Below are positions 62,312 through 64,000 of a DNA stretch of 64,000 bases, piece after piece. Source of the stretch: Rhabditophanes sp. KR3021. Lineage: Eukaryota > Nematoda > Chromadorea > Rhabditida > Alloionematidae. The notes under the pieces are model-generated. The model searched no databases, was not told the DNA's origin, and saw nothing but the letters and a program-made list of their open reading frames with translations. The stretch lies in contig CAUJLY010000006.1 in assembly GCA_963281155.1 (NCBI GenBank), positions 10,664,001-10,728,000 on the forward strand, in the 5' to 3' direction. A program made the translations under genes and the position numbers. Positions within the stretch are counted from its first letter, which is position 1; each line of letters opens with the position of its first letter.

Positions 62312-63083
62312 TCACACAATTTTTGGCAGGTACATAAGACAAGTGTCATTAAAAGCAATGTGAAATCTTTCAAAGTATGGTAAGATTAATTTTTGGCAGC
62401 CGTCATAAAACGTTTTCCAAGATTCGAGATTTCGCCAATCTTTGGATGCGTAATACAGGGTAGGTATTTTGTTGCCCACAATTATCATATTTTGACGGTG
62501 TTTCGGATCTTGATGAGCTTCCAGGATTCCGTTATAAATCGAATCATGTCCATGAACTATGTAATACAAAATTTTTGACTGTGGATCGTAACTATGGCTG
62601 GTAAAATGATTGCCTGATAGATCTTTGCCTGGAACAAATGTAATATCGTTATTAGTAAGAAATTCAATTTCAGACGGAAACAATATTGGTTCTTGGACAT
62701 AGACAAGTGCTTTGAAATGCTGCTTTAATAAAATGAGCAAAGCTAATTGATATGTTCCACTGCATTCTGAGCACGAAAAATGGCCAATGCCATAACACAT
62801 GATTTTAGGTATTTGACTGTCCATTAATGCGTTGTTAACAATGTCATTTATTAAGTTTCTGAAAGAATAAGTTATTTAAATGAATGAATGGAGTGCTTAC
62901 CTACAAATAATTAGATGACTTGACAATTTCAATAGCTCGCTCAATGTATAACTGCAATGACTGGAGATTAGTTTCAAGTTCCAAATCAGCTACATCTGCT
63001 TCGATGCGAATGTGATTTGTTTTGGCGGTATGTTTATTCTTTCTTCTTTTAACAATAACGAAATTGTCTTCATCATCGTTCAT
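62312..63083 (-). CDS. SRR1-like protein
   Basis: Exons 62905-63083 and 62312-62858 join across a 46-nt intron in phase 2 to about 241 residues. The N terminus is acidic then basic (DEDNFVIVKRRKNKH). The SRR1 domain opens with KIMCYGIGHFSCSECSGTYQ, followed by QLALLILLKQHF, the YVQEPILFPSEIEFL strand, VPGKDLSG, YYIVHGHDSIYNGILEA and WRNLESWKTFYDG. SRR1 proteins are linked to circadian control in plants and heme/ribosome-related regulation in yeast and mouse; the biochemical function is unsettled. The donor of exon 1 (TT|GTAGGT) was chosen over the neighbouring GTAAGC because the latter leaves an in-frame stop. Confidence 0.88.
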
Positions 63084-63267
63084 GTCCTTAATATGGTAAG
63101 TATTAAATTGAAAAGTCAATGGTTAATTATCTGAAAATCTTGTGTAAATAATTAGGTAATATTTTATTAATCATTAGGGAAGCAATTCCATGCATATAGT
63201 TGTTTTTAATAGCAGCAATTTTATCTATAAATACTAACAATTAAAACATTGCCACTTCTGCAACGAA

Positions 63268-63981
63268 ATGTTTTTAATACATACTTCACCAACACTATTA
63301 CTTGTAAAGTCCATGAACATAAAAATGCAAAAAATAATTTGGTCTCGAAACTTCGTTAATCAACAAATAATATGTCGTGTACATTTAAAGTCAGCGGAAA
63401 TAAGAATGAAAATAAAACTCATTAAAGGTGTTACTACTGATCTTATAATTATCAGATTAATATGCACTACTATGGTAAGCGCCAAAGCTATTCATGTTGT
63501 TTAAGTTCAAATAGTTGCATATGTAAGTTAAGATTGACTTTATTGATCAAACAGTTATTTATTAGATTAAGTTTTAATAAAACTCAGTTGATGAAAGTCC
63601 TACTATCTATTCTCCACTTGTATCACGTTTGTCTTGTATGTGTTTATACATAGATTAAGCCAAGTACAGTTGTATATTTTCTAGTCAACTAAATGGCATG
63701 TATATCTGCCGTTATCTAATTACTATATCTAATGATCATAAACGTAATCAAGTGCATTGACACCTTTTCACTTGTTACGTCTCCACAGTCAAATCTTAAC
63801 TGACTGTTTAAGATACTCATTATATAACCTACCAAACTTTGTTTTAAGGGTTTCACTTAAAATTGTGCTTTCCAACAAATTCCTCTTGATACCTTTAACA
63901 CATTTTTTATATCGTGCCATTTAATTTTCATTGCAGCAAATGACTAATGTTTTGATATTTAACTTGGAGGCATTTTGTTGG
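63268..63981 (+). CDS. Possible partial gene at the window edge
   Basis: An ATG at 63268 opens a Lys/Ile-rich frame ending at an ATG|GTAAGC donor (63474). A TTCATTGCAG acceptor at 63936 opens a 45-nt stretch that ends at a TGG|GTAAGT donor (63981). Both junctions are phase 0, so they could be consecutive exons of a gene running off the right edge. The joined peptide has no motif I recognise, and the first part could be chance. Confidence 0.28.
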
Positions 63982-64000
63982 GTAAGTTCTTTGCCCACAA

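Noticed and set aside
1..64000. tRNA, rRNA, snRNA, miRNA, CRISPR or transposon signatures
   Set aside because: A visual scan for tRNA B-box-like sequence, familiar animal miRNA seeds, direct repeat arrays and transposase motifs found nothing convincing. A covariance-model and repeat search would be needed to exclude them.

Overview
The window looks like AT-rich nuclear DNA of a small invertebrate, most probably a nematode. The evidence is the gene set: a single-box 95-residue HMG protein of the HMG-1.1 type, a TWK-type two-pore potassium channel, a patched-related (PTR) protein, a ZP-N/cuticlin-like secreted protein, a CAL-type calmodulin relative, a SQD-1-like RNA-binding protein and a low-specificity threonine aldolase. 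Many introns are only 30-60 nt with GTAAGT-like donors and TTTTAG/TTTCAG acceptors. Several start codons sit just behind an acceptor-like TTTTAG, as trans-spliced genes do. I cannot name the species. No prokaryotic, viral, tRNA, rRNA or CRISPR feature was recognised.

Layout. 0.35-1.4 kb: NHERF-type PDZ gene (-), incomplete at the window edge. 5.3-6.4 kb: DNAJC25/DNJ-2 (-). 7.3-10.7 kb: VPS8-like gene (+), without introns but with one apparent frameshift. 10.8-11.3 kb: a small unknown ORF (-) and a metalloprotease-like relic (+). 11.9-21.5 kb: rabconnectin-3 alpha/DMXL/RBC-1 (-) with a 7.3-kb exon. 22.1-23.3 kb: arrestin-domain protein (-). 25.7-26.9 kb: threonine aldolase (-). 27.3-27.7 kb: HMG box (-). 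28.8-31.6 kb: patched-related protein (-). 34.2-34.8 kb: ZP-N-only secreted protein (-). 36.1-40.3 kb: SFT2-family Golgi protein (-), whose 3.3-kb first intron contains an entire calmodulin-like gene on the + strand (37.9-39.5 kb). 44.3-49.6 kb: TWK channel (+) with two candidate first exons. 50.4-51.3 kb: SQD-1-like two-RRM protein (-). 56.7-57.2 kb: possible small two-exon gene (+). 57.3-59.1 kb: SLC17-type MFS transporter (+). 59.2-60.2 kb: doublecortin-domain protein (-). 62.3-63.1 kb: SRR1-like protein (-). 63.3-64.0 kb: possible partial gene (+).

How the genes relate. This is an ordinary gene-rich chromosomal segment, not one pathway. Several products act in the endomembrane system (VPS8 in endosome tethering, RBC-1 in V-ATPase assembly, SFT2 in Golgi traffic, arrestin-domain and patched-related proteins in membrane-protein traffic, DNAJC25 in the ER), but nothing in the DNA shows they are co-regulated. 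Spaces between genes are long, AT-rich and strand-asymmetric. The SFT2 case shows that small terminal exons can hide in them, so some gaps may contain exons I did not recognise.

Exon boundaries were read by eye from splice signals, reading-frame continuity and family resemblance. No database search or RNA evidence was available, and gene symbols are by resemblance to the named C. elegans families.
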